A DNA stretch of 64,000 bases from Balaenoptera acutorostrata (lineage: Eukaryota; Chordata; Mammalia; Artiodactyla; Balaenopteridae). Below are positions 1 to 11,749 of the stretch, one piece after another (positions within the stretch are counted from its first letter, which is position 1; each line of letters begins with the position of its first letter). The stretch is from the NCBI RefSeq assembly GCF_949987535.1, contig NC_080064.1, positions 132,832,708-132,896,707 on the forward strand, read 5' to 3'. The notes beneath the pieces were generated by a model. It worked only from the letters and a program-made list of their open reading frames with translations, was not told the origin of the DNA and did no database searches. The translations under genes were made by a program, and so were the position numbers.

Positions 1-644
1 AGTCACTCAGGACTCTAGTTTTTAAGAAATGATAAAAAGGACTAACATATTTTAACTTAAAACCATGTTCTTTTTCTAAAGCATTTGCATTTTGTTTGCC
101 TCAACTTGATACATGCTATTTTAGTCCAGAATTAGGAATGCATTTCCCTTAATTATTGGGATAAGCAGAATCTAGTAAAAGTTCTAAAATGAAAACAGAA
201 TAGTATTTAAATAAGAATTTAGAAGGTGTATTCAATTACATGCCAACTGATTGAATCAGCCCTAAAATAGAAAAGGCTAGTGTTATTTGGGGATTTAACG
301 CAAAATGGAACACTAAAGACCACCTTTACATAGCGACAACACACATTCTTCAGCAAAAATTATTATTATTGACCAAGTTTTAATTGAAGAAAGGTTCTAA
401 TTTGGACATTTTCATTTTCCTCTTTGAAGTAATTAGCCATTAGTCTCAAATTTTCTCATTTTGTGTCACATGGCTTCAAAGGAAGAATTAGTGACACTTA
501 AAGGAATTGGGCAAAAAAAAATGACAATTTGATACAAAGAGCAAAATAGAGCTTTAAAAAAGGATCAGCTTGTTGAAATTTTTCTATCACTGCAATTATT
601 CCCTCAAGTAAGAAATTGGAAAAAAGTACTGTTTCCACTTAGAT

Positions 645-842
645 CAGTCATTCTCAACTAGGGGTGATTTTGCTCCCCAGGTACATTTGACAATGTCTGG
701 AGACATTTTTGATTGTTGGACTGGGGAGATACTTCTGAAATATAGTGGGTGGAAGCCAATATCCTATTATTTACAGGATAGCCTCCTCAATAAAGAATTA
801 TTTAGTCATACGTGTCAATAGTGTTGAAGTTGATAAACCCTG
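645..842 (+). mobile_element. MER20 relic (hAT-Charlie type)
   Basis: TCATTCTCAACTAGGGGTGA, ATTTGACAATGTCTGGAGAC and AAAGAATTATTTAGTCATAC follow the MER20 order from TIR to TIR, well diverged and slightly shortened in the middle. Confidence 0.85.
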
Positions 843-1224
843 ACCTAGCTTGAAATAAGTATGCAAGGACCTCTCATACCCAATTTAGCCTATGAAGATT
901 TGGACCTATAACCTTCATTAACTGAGTCAAATTCACCTAAAATTGGTTGAAGAACTGGAATCTGTTCAGACTACAAACTCTGGTTTATAAGCACTTTACA
1001 CTTCCCATTATGCTTCAGCAGTATCTGCTTCACATGAAAAATATTCCTTACCCTTTGATTTGATAGGTTGCCTTAGAAAGTGTGACAATAACTGAAAAGA
1101 TTTTCAAACTTGAGCTTATATACCTAGACAAGTGGTATGAGGTCAAGGACTGTGAGTGTAACAAAGAATTGCCTTCACCAACACTTTTTTGTGAACATAT
1201 GTCTTTCATTAAATAAGAAAAGCC

Positions 1225-1562
1225 TGGGACGTCCCCACTGGCTCAGTGGTTAAGAGTCTGCCTGCCAATGCAGGGGACACGGGTTCGAGCCCTGGTCCGG
1301 GAAGATCCCACATGCCGCGGAGCAACTAAGCCTGTGCGCCACAACTACTGAGCCAGTGCTCTAGAACCCATGTGCCACAACTACTGAAGCCCGTACTGCT
1401 AGAGTCTGTGCTCCACAACAAGAGAAGCTACCACAATAAGAAGCCCGCACACCGCAACAAAGCGTAGCCCCCAGCTCACCGCAACTAGAGAAAGCCCACG
1501 TGCAGCAATGAAGACCCAAAACAGCCAATAAATAAATGAATAAAATTTAAAAAACAAACAAA
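1225..1562 (+). mobile_element. CHR-type tRNA-derived SINE (full length, + orientation)
   Basis: Starts with the tRNA-related head (GGCTCAGTGGTTAAGAGTC, then GGGTTCGAGCCC as box B), continues with the CHR body (GGAGCAACTAAGCC, ACAACTACTGAGCC, GAAGACCCAA) and ends in an A-rich tail. A 10-bp direct repeat AAGAAAAGCC at 1215-1224 and 1563-1572 is the target-site duplication from L1-type retrotransposition. This family is characteristic of cetaceans, hippos and ruminants. The body contains an extra diverged CTACTGAAGCCC segment. Confidence 0.95.
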
Positions 1563-2212
1563 AAGAAAAGCCCAATTTTTATAAATTTGGATAACTTTTA
1601 TGTGCTACCACTAAAAGCCTATTTCAAAATTGGAATTCCATGAAAACAGAAAAAAAAGTCAAAATCTTTCTATATTTGAGCATTAGAACGAGACATAAAA
1701 AGAGACTCAGTAAAGTATGGTTAAAATCTGAGTCTTTATCAAGAAAAACGTTTCTAATGTTCTAACCTAAGCTTATTGTTCCCTTTCCATGTGGTCCAAC
1801 AATCCAACTCATGGATTGTAAGCAGAAACTTTTTTTGGGTAAGGTATGGAATGTATTGTCTGCCAATAAAGATTTTTTTAAGTCACTTTAAGATGGCAAC
1901 ATCCAGACCCAAAGATAAAGCCAGTCATATAAATTTGCTCAGCCCATATAAAGGTAGAGTTTGTCAAGCATTGAAGCATAACTTTGATACTTTGATTTTC
2001 TTAAAATGTGACAAAATTACTGAAGTCGGTTATAGAAGCCAAGTTTTATGAAGGCTATTAACAATTTTACATTTCCAATTCATGTGAAGTGCTGAGAGGG
2101 TTATAGTTATAATGAATTACAGAGGGACAGAAGTATAAAGATTATAGTATTATGGATTTTTAGAATACAAATGTCACATCAGAGAGTGGCAGACATCTAA
2201 ATTTCAGCTTGG

Positions 2213-2340
2213 GGACTTCCCGGGCGGTCCAGTGGTTAAGACTACGTGCTTCCAATGCAGAGGGGCAGGTTCGATCCCTGGTCAGGGAACTAAGATCCCA
2301 CATGCCTCGTGGCATGACCAAAAAGTAAAATTAATTAATT
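2213..2340 (+). mobile_element. Short CHR/tRNA-SINE copy (+ orientation)
   Basis: A tRNA-like head (CCAGTGGTTAAGACTACGTG, GGTTCGATCCCTGG) runs through AAGATCCCACATGCC and ends in an (ATTA)n-rich tail without the long CHR body. A 13-bp perfect direct repeat, AATTTCAGCTTGG, at 2200-2212 and 2341-2353 marks the insertion site. The opening GGGACTTCCCGGGCGG is the usual cetartiodactyl SINE 5' end. Confidence 0.93.
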
Positions 2341-2574
2341 AATTTCAGCTTGGATTCTATAAAATGACATAATGACATGGTGGTTGTGGTCCAGGAATAG
2401 TTCTTTAACAAAGACAGTGTATTACAACTGCTACTAAATAGAAAGGCCTCCCAAATCGTGAAAAAGCAGTATTTAAATTTTAAGTACTAGACAGGGAACA
2501 TTAGGCAGAAATTTGGCAGAACAGCATTTTGTATATTGGTTGATTTGTGTGATATTCTTCTGTGTTACATTTAT

Positions 2575-2730
2575 TGGTTTATTATTTGTTTATTGTCTGT
2601 CTTCTTAACTATACTTCAGACTCTATGAAGACAAGATCCCCTCTGTGGTTCTGTTAACTTATTATATCCCTAGAACTTGGGACATAATAGGTAGTGAGTA
2701 AATATTTGTGCAATGATTCAATGAATGGAC
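2575..2730 (+). mobile_element. L2/MIR3-type 3' end (+)
   Basis: CTCTATGAAGACAAGATCCC, ATCCCTAGAACTTGGGACAT and GTAAATATTTGTGCAATGAT resemble the 3' tail shared by L2 and MIR3. Confidence 0.65.
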
Positions 2731-3332
2731 ATAAATGATGGAAGAAACAAGTCACACACTGTGACCTTAGACATAGAGTTTTGAGGGAAGAAGTAGGTGA
2801 AAGTGCAAAGGAGGGAAATCAGGGGAAAAGTAAGAATAGATAAGGAAAGTTAGTGACACAGGCAGAAGTAGCTTCCAAAACCTCTAGCCATTAGCTTGGT
2901 CACCATGATTCATTCACCTGAAATTACTCCCATGTACATTAAATTTTTTACTTTGCCAGACTATTTACACACCTCATTCTTTAGGGCTAGGCACAATAAA
3001 ATGCTAATGAAATAAATTACTAGGGTTTTTTTTTTCCAGTATGTATAAGTTAATTGTGTTTTATTCCCAACTCTATCAACATATTTTGTACCCTGAGAAA
3101 GAGAACTTTTTATGTCTTAATTTTTCTCAAAATGGGGATAATAGCATTACTATAAAAAGGAAAATCCTCAGAATTCTTTCATTTCTTCATCCTTTCTTTC
3201 TGTACTCCCAGGTCAGAGGATGTTCCTCTTCTTTGACAAGGCCATCCCTTCAGCATATATTTGGGGCTTTGCTTTATCAGTTATTTCCATGTCTTGGATT
3301 TTTATTCTCTCTCCTACTGGCCTTTTCTTCTC

Positions 3333-3386
<54 letters not shown>
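3333..3386 (+). repeat. (TAGA)n microsatellite
   Basis: About 13 uninterrupted TAGA units, followed by a few degenerate CTAT-type units to about 3420. It makes low-complexity minus-strand translation (repeating YLSI). Confidence 0.97.
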
Positions 3387-3388
<2 letters not shown>

Positions 3389-3496
3389 CTCTATCTATGT
3401 CTTTGTCTATAGATATATAGACTTTTCTTTCTTCTACCTGGTTCCCCATTCAAAAACTGTGTATTTCTCTCTTTCCCTTCGCCACTAGATATCTTT

Positions 3497-3865
3497 AAAT
3501 TAGTTCATTTAATCCTCACAACAGTCCTGTAAGGCAGTGCTTCTCAGCTGGGGGCATTTGGCAATGTCTAGAGACATTTGTGACTGTCACAGTTGGGTTG
3601 GGGGGTGGTACTGGCATCTAGTGGGTAGAGGCCAGGGATGCTACTAAACATCCTATAAGGCACAGGACAGCCCTGTACAGCAAAGAATTATCCTGCTTAA
3701 AATGTCAATAGTACTGCTGTTGAGAATCCCTGCTGTAAAGTAAACACTATCTTCTCCATTCTAGAGATGAAGAACATGAGGCTTAGTAAAGTTTGCAAAC
3801 TAACCAAAGATCACATATCTAATAAGTGAAGGAGTCAGGATTTAATTCAAACCCAGTTTTGAATT
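3497..3865 (-). mobile_element. MIR relic (- orientation), split by MER20
   Basis: TTTAATCCTCACAACAGTCC on the left of the MER20, then GAGATGAAGAACATGAGGCT and AGTCAGGATTTAATTCAAAC on the right form one MIR in reverse orientation. Confidence 0.8.
3535..3732 (+). mobile_element. MER20 (hAT-Charlie type) inserted in a MIR
   Basis: Complete from CAGTGCTTCTCAGCTGGGGG to GTTGAGAATCCCTG. It is flanked by the 8-bp target duplication expected of hAT elements, CTGTAAGG (3527-3534) and CTGTAAAG (3733-3740), one mismatch. MIR sequence continues on both sides. Confidence 0.92.
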
Positions 3866-3924
3866 TAGAGTTCATGAACTTTCTGATGTACATACTCAAT
3901 TTCAATATAATTTTTATTATTGTA

Positions 3925-4170
3925 TGTAAATTTAGAGTAAACATCTTAGTGCATGATTCCTCGTATTCATTTCTGATTATTTCCTTAGGGTAGACTTGTA
4001 GAAGTGGAATTGCTATCAAAGGGAATGAATAATTACAGAGTTTTTGATTACTTGCCTCAAAGCTAGAGTGATTCACATTCCTAACATCTCACCTAACCGT
4101 AACCTACAATGAGTATTACAATTTTCTTTTACCTTCATATTTAATCCTTGCCAATTTGATCATCTGCCTT
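3925..4170 (-). mobile_element. Old L1M fragment (- orientation)
   Basis: TTCTGATTATTTCCTTAGGG, TAGAAGTGGAATTGCTATCA and TTGCCAATTTGATCATCTGC match the widely dispersed old L1 block in reverse orientation. Confidence 0.7.
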
Positions 4171-4257
4171 TCGCTTAAAAAAAAAAAAAATCCCTTCTTC
4201 TCAAATAGTTTCCTTTAACTGAAACCTATTGACCCTCCTGATTAGGGCAACAAAGAA

Positions 4258-4470
4258 GTGCAGAGTTTTAAAGCTCCAGTGTGAGCTGAAATCCCAGCTC
4301 TGCCACTTAATAGTGGGGTGACTTTGTGCAAGCTGCTCAGAGCCTCTCTCTTCATTTGTTAAATGGAGCTTGATGATAATCTCTACCTCACAATGACCAA
4401 GTAAGCTAATAATACTTGTGATGTATGTAGAACAGTGCCAGGAATAAAGTCAATTCTCAAAAGGTGTTGG
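4258..4470 (+). mobile_element. MIR relic (+)
   Basis: AATCCCAGCTCTGCCACTTA, the MIR core GTGCAAGCTGCTCAGAGCC, TCATTTGTTAAATGGAGC and GAACAGTGCCAGGAATAAAG. Confidence 0.85.
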
Positions 4471-5089
4471 CTGTCTTCAATATTGTTTTTTGTACTCACA
4501 TGGTTTTTTAAGCTTTGTTAAAGTGCTATGGTTCTGGACCCACTAGTTGCGCTGACTCCCAATACCATCCTCTTTCTCCAAATATCATCCCTTTTCTGAG
4601 CTTACTATTTACCAAAGGCTTGCTATTGCTAACGCCCTGAAAAGCATCAGTTGGGCTACTATTGCTGAGCTACTGCTTGGCTTTTACCTTCAGAATTTGT
4701 TCATAGCCTCATCTTTGCTCCAGGGTATTCTCATATGCCCGAATATAAACCATCTCCGTCTAGGTATTACGGATTATCCTACTCAGTAGTTCTCTGCTTT
4801 TATGTATTCTTACATGAAAGTTCTATATATTGAGTAGCAGCATTTCCCAAAGTATGCTCAGCCTATTTAAAGGAGAAGGAAGTGTTTTGATGATTAAAAA
4901 TGTTTTGGTTACATTGTATTCTTTGTCTCTCTTCTGGTGAGACACAGAGTACATTCGCATTTTTTAAAATTTGAGAGTCCTGGAATAAAGAAACATGTAA
5001 ATGTGTTTCACTGCAATTCTTGAACTTATCAAATAACCTCCCCATCCCCCCCCCCACTTTTAAAAACATCATCTTGTTTGATGGGGAAC

Positions 5090-5320
5090 GCTGTTGCAGA
5101 GTAGGCAGCAGGACCAGGAGCAGCCTCTGACTCTCAGCATGGTCCATCTGACCTGCACCAGACACCCCCAAGTTTCTCATTAAAAATGCAAACTCCTGGG
5201 CCACTCCCAAGTCTTCTGAATTTGAATATTTGAGGATGTCACCTGGGAATATGCATTTTTAAATAAGCTGCCAGGGTAATTTTATAGCATCCAAAGTTTT
5301 AGAATTACTACTGTAGGTAC
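5090..5320 (+). mobile_element. MER5A-like hAT relic
   Basis: AGCATGGTCCATCTGACCTG, CATTAAAAATGCAAACTCCTGGGCC and GAATATGCATTTTTAAATAA follow the MER5A order, but the ends are eroded. The 115-codon minus-strand open frame here is a chance frame. Confidence 0.6.
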
Positions 5321-6811
5321 TAACAGCAGCCATTGTGCAAGGTGCAAACGCTATTAATATTTCCCTTCTGTCACATCGAGGAAGATTTTTACACTCATAG
5401 CCTTTGATTCTACTGTGAGGTATATTGATGTAATGTTAAGAATCGTGCCCTAAGCCCAGGTTTACCAGAAATTTCAGCTTTCTCATCACACCCCATCCCA
5501 AGTCCCTGTCAGCTGTGAGCAATAGCAAATCAGTTTGCCAGTAGCTAGAGAGGCTGTGAACGGATTCTGTTCACAGCTCTGACACTGATGGTGAGGAATC
5601 ATTACTTTTCCTCGTTGAAAATGACCGTTGGCAGTCCCCAGACTGGAAGGAAGATCTAGAGAGGCCCAATACATTTCTTCATGGCGCAGGATCAGAGCCG
5701 CCACCGGGTGTGCCTGAGAGCTCAAACTAGCTCACTCTTTTCTGTATATTTGTTTGTTCAGGGAAGTCATTACCATATCTCTTTGTACTTCTGTGCTAAG
5801 AAGCTCTGAAAATTTCCAGGGAGTTTTCCAGATGAGCCGAAGTGTATAACTAGTACTTAATTTTGGTTTTAAGTCCAGAGTGAAAGTGGATCTGAACTTG
5901 ACACACATAAACAGCAGAAAGTTTATTTGTACAGGTTTATAGTTTTCGTTTTTTCTTTCTTTCTTTTACCTTTTGCTTATTAGAACTGTTCTGCTAAATA
6001 ATATTAACTTGTTAAAAGGTATGTCCACATTTTCCCTCTTTTGGTGATTTCCACACTTTGTACCCTGCCAAGTTTGCCCATGATGTTCATTGACACTTGT
6101 TTTTCTAAATAGAAAATAAAGTTTGATTGATTTCAAAGGAGAGTTGAGAATAACCTCTGGTTGTGAAATATTTTGGTTGTTAAGTTGTTCCTTTTCAATG
6201 TGTAAAAGACTATTCCATTCTTGGTATCACTTTGGAGTCTACCTTTAACTAAATTTCCTTCCTGACTTCTGACAGTATTGAAAGTTTGCATTTGCTGCCC
6301 TTGTAAGACAAGGACAGGGTGATGCTATTCTTGAAAATGTTAACTCAAACTGTATTATCTGTTTCCATCTATGTTTCCACCAGTCTGTTTCTAGACATTT
6401 GCAGTGGCTTATATTGCCTTAGAACTTCACCTCTGTCAATCACTCTTGCCCTTGACCTGTTGTTAGCATTAGATTGTCATCTGCTGAGAAATGAATGGTG
6501 CCCTGGCCTGGCAGGTTATCTGCTCCATCAAAGTACTGCAGTCTGAAGTAGTCTTTGCATGCTATGCTTAGGGGTCAAAGCACCCAGAGGTACAGCAAAC
6601 ACTTGGTGTTCAGCCAGATTTCAAGGCAATAGCTTCCTGAATCTTCCCCCTAACTTTAGGGAGCCAGTGTACTTGCCTAGACTTCCCCAGGTAACTTCCT
6701 AGTCTCCGATAGGTGAGGGCAACCTGAGAGCCAGCCTTCTTTTATACATCATTCCTGCTTGTCCTGTCTGTTGTAGTTTGATGTGATTTATTGTTTCTCT
6801 CATTTCACATC

Positions 6812-7262
6812 AGTTCAGTTCACTAAACCTTTATCGAGCACTTGCCAGGTGTCAAGAATACAAAAATTACTAGGTCCATGAGTTCTCTCCTTAAGGAGCT
6901 CACTGTCTGACAGAAACTTACAATAGAGGGTGATAAAAGGTATATTCAGGGTTCAGTGGCTCCTAAGGAGCACCCAGTAACCTGTGGGAAGGGAGGGGAA
7001 GGCATGCTAATGGGCAACACCTAACTGTTGAGGTCAGGCGTGGCAGGACTGCTGCCCTCACAGCAGGCAGGGGATCAAGTCACTGAGGATAGTGTACTTC
7101 ATCCTGTGCCATCGAGAAACTATGAAAGGTCAGAGTGGTGTTTTAGACTGTTTAGTCTAGCAGCAGTGTGAAGGATAAATTTAATGGGAGCCAGGAGACC
7201 CGTCAGGAGATTCTCATAGTAGTCAAGGAGAGAGGATGTGAGGGCCTGAACCAAGAAGAGTT
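6812..7262 (-). mobile_element. L2 relic (- orientation)
   Basis: TTTATCGAGCACTTGCCAGG, AAGGAGCTCACTGTCTGACA and GGGAGCCAGGAGACCCGTCA follow the reverse complement of an L2 3' region. Confidence 0.65.
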
Positions 7263-9434
7263 TTAAGGAATAGATGATGATGTAAATGAAAAATATGCCC
7301 CTTCCAAATCTTTGGGGTTAGATTTATTCTGGGAATTTAGTATGTCATCAGAATCAGATATAGGTTAACACATTTCCTTATAAGTTGTGGGTTGACAGCC
7401 TCCTCTTCTCAGAGGAAGCACCACTCTGTCCCCATTGCTGGTCCCAACTTCTGTTTGTTTGTTCCCATCTCCCATACAGGTCCCCTGCCCAACTCTCACT
7501 GGGCTTCTCTGCAGCTTTGACCATTAAGGCTTATGCTGACCACTCTTAGGAGCTTTTCCTAATTACAGTCTCTGACAAACATTGAGCACTCGGCATGAGT
7601 TCTACCATCTGTATGACAAAAAGTGAAAAATAAATTAGAATATATAGTATTAATCATTTCTCATTGTTTGGGCGGGTAGGGTTTCCTCTCATTCAATCAA
7701 TGCATTGCAACATTTCTCTAGTTAAAAATAAAAGCAAGCATGTTGTAGAAGTTGTGATCTATTACAGTCTTGTTCTGTCCTTCATTTGTTGCCTCTCAGT
7801 AATCTGTAAAGCTGTTTGGTTTTTTTTTTTCCTGATATGAGCCAATTCCTTTGTTATTTTCCATTTACATTTCTTCTTCTTTTCTGCCCCTTTTCCTCTT
7901 TTGAGATCCTGAGAGAGTGGTTTCAAAGGAAATTCTTTAAGAGACCTGCAAAATGTATTTTCTACATTGAGTTAAAAAACTCCATAGCAATAAACTTGGT
8001 TTAATGTGGTCAGTTTTATCACAGATCAGGCCTGCCCAAGGCAAGGGAGCTCAGCCAGTAATTTGGGAAGCCTTTGAAGCCACATGTACATGTATACATT
8101 AACCTCAGAAACTAACCATAATTTTAATTAACATAAAATAATCTAAAGACATGCTGATTAGACACCATGTGGCTTGAACAAAGCATTCTGGGCAGGGGGT
8201 TGGGGAATAGAGAACTTTGACCATTCCTATCCCCAACAGACAGGGTTTTCTTTAATCATTTAGAAACACATTTTATTTTGTTCAACCTTGTTTTTTTCCT
8301 TGCACGATGTTCTTAGAGACCAAAAACAACAAAATTCCAAAAGCTTTTGCTAATTAAAAAGAGAGGAACTGAAACTGTTATAGATTATGTCAGTTAAACC
8401 CCACATTAGAAAAAAGTAGAACTCCAGATCTCTTTTAAAGCACATGATTTACACCATATTCCAGGAAATTGAAGCAGGCCGAGAATTTTTCATTCATTTC
8501 TCTTGTGTGTCATGTGGGCCACACTTCGAGCTTTTGGTTCTCCTAGGGACAAAGCAGGAAGAATTAACTCGAGCCAGTGCTGCTTTTTATGATATGTGGT
8601 TTTGAGTTTCAGAGCAGTGGAGTGCAGTGTGAATCATGGAAGCAACCAACTGAAAAATCCTCAACCCTATAACAAAAAGCAGATTTTTTTCCACATTTCT
8701 TCCAAGTTTTTATTTCACATGCAAGTCTGAGATACAAAATATTCTGTAAAACTGTAAGGAAGCCACAGTAGTTCTTGCTGTTTAGGGGTTTCCCAGAGAG
8801 AATCGGGTTCAGAATGTTCCTTTTTTTGCCAAAAGGTTTGTTATGTGGACTGAACGGCCCAACAAAACAGACAACACCATCTCCATTTTATTACACATGT
8901 TATTTACTGGGGTTTCCCTGAAGAAAGCTTAAGAAGTCTTTCCCCATGAGTCACTGACCAAGTGATTGTTTTTTTAAAATATAAACTTTCCTTCAGCTGG
9001 TCAATTTGGAACACAGTCTTCCGATCTTCTGTTCACTTCAGGGCTGCTTCGCCTTCATCTGTAAATAATCACGTCTATAGCCAAATCGAGTGGCTTGAAC
9101 GTAGCCAATTTCTTTCCGTTTAACACTCAGGTTTAAGAAATCAACAGCCTGATCAGGCAAGATTCAGAGGACTCTATCCTCTGAATGTGACCTGCATAGT
9201 TATATTTTCATTGCTTTGGCAAAATGCCTCTCCTTGGTTTAATTTCTGCTGGAATTAACGAAATGGGGAATTGCACCCCTTTTCACCAAGAATTGGTGGT
9301 GGTCGCTATGCCCAGGTGACCTTACCTTTTTACCTTCGTGTGTGGGTTAGATGATGTTGACTTCTACTGTCGTGTTCTTATTGTATATGACACTGTAATG
9401 ATTGTCCTTGCTAGTAGTTGAACTTTCTAATTAA

Positions 9435-9464
9435 ATATTGACACCTTAACAAATGTGTCAATAT
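9435..9464. repeat. Perfect 10-bp inverted repeat in a repeat-poor block
   Basis: ATATTGACAC, a 10-base spacer, then GTGTCAATAT. It sits in an AT-rich, transposon-free part of the upstream intron and could be a dimeric factor site or chance. Confidence 0.6.
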
Positions 9465-9879
9465 GAACGTTAATCAAAGTTAACTTTTTCTCCATAAAAA
9501 TAGCCCTATAATTGCAATCATGTATTCTAAAGGAACAATATTATTTTAGAGAATATTTCTGAACCCCTTCCCACCCACTTTCCCAGTGGCTATAAGAAGC
9601 CTGCTGATGCCAGCTGAGTGGTCTAGAGTGCCTGCTAATTACCTCCTTCCACAGCTTTTGATTTTGAGCCCAACTGATGGCGCCAGAGGCTGAACCACAG
9701 TCAGATCTACAGGCCCCTGATTTGCCAAATGGAATCTATGCAGTTTGTTTCCTTTCTCACAGTGTTTTTATGATGGACTCAGCTCAAACTAGAAATAGAC
9801 TAGGAATTGCTTCAAAATATTAATGGATGATGGTTTAAATTTTGAGAAAAATAGCCATCAGAATTCTAATTCCATTGCC

Positions 9880-9907
9880 TGTGTGTGTGTGTGTGTCTGT
9901 GTGTACA
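9880..9907 (+). repeat. Short (TG)n microsatellite
   Basis: CTGTGTGTGTGTGTGTGTCT followed by GTGTGTACAC, about ten dinucleotide units with one interruption. Confidence 0.85.
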
Positions 9908-10621
9908 CAAAAGGATACATGTAAACATATCACGAAATTTATTTTTATGAAAACATTGACATTCTTTTAATTATTTTCCTCTAAATACACTAATACCAAA
10001 GGCTTTCAGAATACTTCACATTTTATAGCCCAATAAAGGTTTTAATCCATTGTCTGTTGATGACTAACATGTAAGGTCTCATGTCCAAATCAGATGTGCC
10101 TAGAGTTTTTGCTAAACTGGCATCCTTTTAAAATATACCTTAGGAAAAAAAAAAACATTATTGTATGCATAGAGGGAATAAGAATTCCCTTTCCGGGAGT
10201 TTCAGAGGAGTTAGCCTGAGACCCTAACAGTTATCTCTCCATTTCATAGAAAAAAATTCAACACAAAGCTTTAGTTTCATGACCTTTAAAAATGTTTGTT
10301 TCTCTAAAAGTACTTTTTCAGCTGTATATTGCTTTCTTATTTGAGGTTCCTTTGGAAAGGGAAATTGATTATGCTAAAGAAAATAATGTTTGAAGCCAAG
10401 CAGTTCTCTGACACTTGCGAGTTAAAGGTTTCCTAAGTGAACTAATGGCTTTTCTCCCTATTAATTTAGCCCCAAACACATTTGGGGTACGATGGCAATA
10501 AGTCAAGTATTTCAAACTCTGTAGGGCAGAGTGAATGGAAAGTTAGCTCTCAGTTTTCTTTATTGATGGGAAGTTGGAAATTATGCAGATAATTTTAAAG
10601 AGCAGATAATCTAAATCGCAC

Positions 10622-10649
10622 AGCAAGCGCGCACATGCACGCGCGCACC

Positions 10650-10697
<48 letters not shown>
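10622..10697 (+). repeat. (AC)n microsatellite with CG-rich leader
   Basis: About 24 AC units (10648-10696), preceded by GCGCGCACATGCACGCGCGC, an alternating purine-pyrimidine stretch that could favour Z-DNA. Confidence 0.95.
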
Positions 10698-10699
<2 letters not shown>

Positions 10700-10764
10700 G
10701 TTATCCATTAGAATAAGTCTTCCTCATCACATTTACCAAACTTGTAAGTGTAGCTGTACCCAAT

Positions 10765-11735
10765 TGGTTCACTGATTCATCCCACAGACATTTAGTTAGC
10801 CCCTTCCACGCATCCGGCTATGTTTGGTGCTGGGTATAAAGCATGAAAGAATTCCTCTTCTCAAAGAGCTCCCACCCTCGTAAGGGAGGCTGATAAGAAA
10901 GTCATTTATCATCACCTTTTATGATCATCACGGTAATATTTCTGTTAGAGAGCATAGATGAGAGGTGCCTAATTATGTTTTCCTGACAAGCAAGGATGTG
11001 GATCAGAAAATGCTTTGAAAAGAAAGTGACTTTTTTTTTTTTTTTTAAAGATTTATTTATTTTATTGATTGATTGATTGCTATGTTGGGTCCTTGTTTCT
11101 GTGCTAGGGCTTTCTCTAGCTGCAGCAAGCGGGGGCCACTCTTCATCGCGGTGCGCGGGCCTCTCACTGTCGCGGCCTCTCTTGTTGCGGAGCACAGGCT
11201 CCAGACGCGCAGGCTCAGTATTTGTGGCTCACGGGCCTAGTTGCTCCGCGGCATGTGGGATCTTCCCAGACCAGGGCTCGAACCAGTGTCCCCTGAATTA
11301 GCAGGCAGACTCTCAACCACTGTGCTACCAGGGGAGCCCAAGAAAGTGACTTTTGAGATGAGTTTTGAAGGGTACAAGTAAGAATCTGGGAGAAGGCTGG
11401 GGAAAAGGGAGTAGATCCCGGACAGAGGAACAGTATAAGTAAAAATTCAGAGGAATGAGAATATACTGGGGGAACCAAAGGTAGATGGCTATGACTGCAT
11501 GAAGTTTGAATGACGAGGTACAAAGGAGGCTGAGAAGCAGGGGAAGTAGACAGAGGACAAATCTTGCTGGGTTTTGTATGCCATGGGCAGGAGTTTGGAC
11601 TTTATCCTAAGAGCACTATGCAGTCATTAAAGAAATTTAAACATGGGATCATCTTTATATTTAATAAGAGTGTTATACTAGGAGTGAGTATTAGTATATC
11701 TAATCTATTAAGATATAGGACTGGAGACTAAGAAA
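10765..11735 (-). mobile_element. L2 relic (- orientation), split by a CHR SINE
   Basis: CAGACATTTAGTTAGCCCCT, CTCAAAGAGCTCCCACCCTC, then beyond the SINE GAAAGTGACTTTTGAGATGA, GGACAGAGGAACAGTATAAG and TTTTGTATGCCATGGGCAGG, in the order expected of an L2 3' region. Confidence 0.65.
11035..11339 (-). mobile_element. CHR-type SINE (- orientation), inserted in an L2 relic
   Basis: The plus strand shows the reverse complement: a T-rich tail, GTTGGGTCCTTGTTTCTGTG, GCTCCGCGGCATGTGGGATC and finally GAACCAGTGTCCCC and CTCTCAACCACTGTGC (the tRNA head). A target-site duplication of about 15 bp, AAGAAAGTGACTTTT, flanks it at 11020-11034 and 11340-11354. L2-like sequence continues on both sides, so the SINE split an older element. 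Confidence 0.95.
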
Positions 11736-11749
11736 CTGTTGCAATAGAA

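Larger units (their letters stand above)
7600..10620. other. Repeat-poor intronic block
   Basis: About 3 kb of the upstream intron with no recognisable transposon apart from a short TG run, unusual next to the repeat-dense flanks. No coding frame or RNA gene was seen. May contain conserved regulatory sequence (inference only). Confidence 0.5.
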
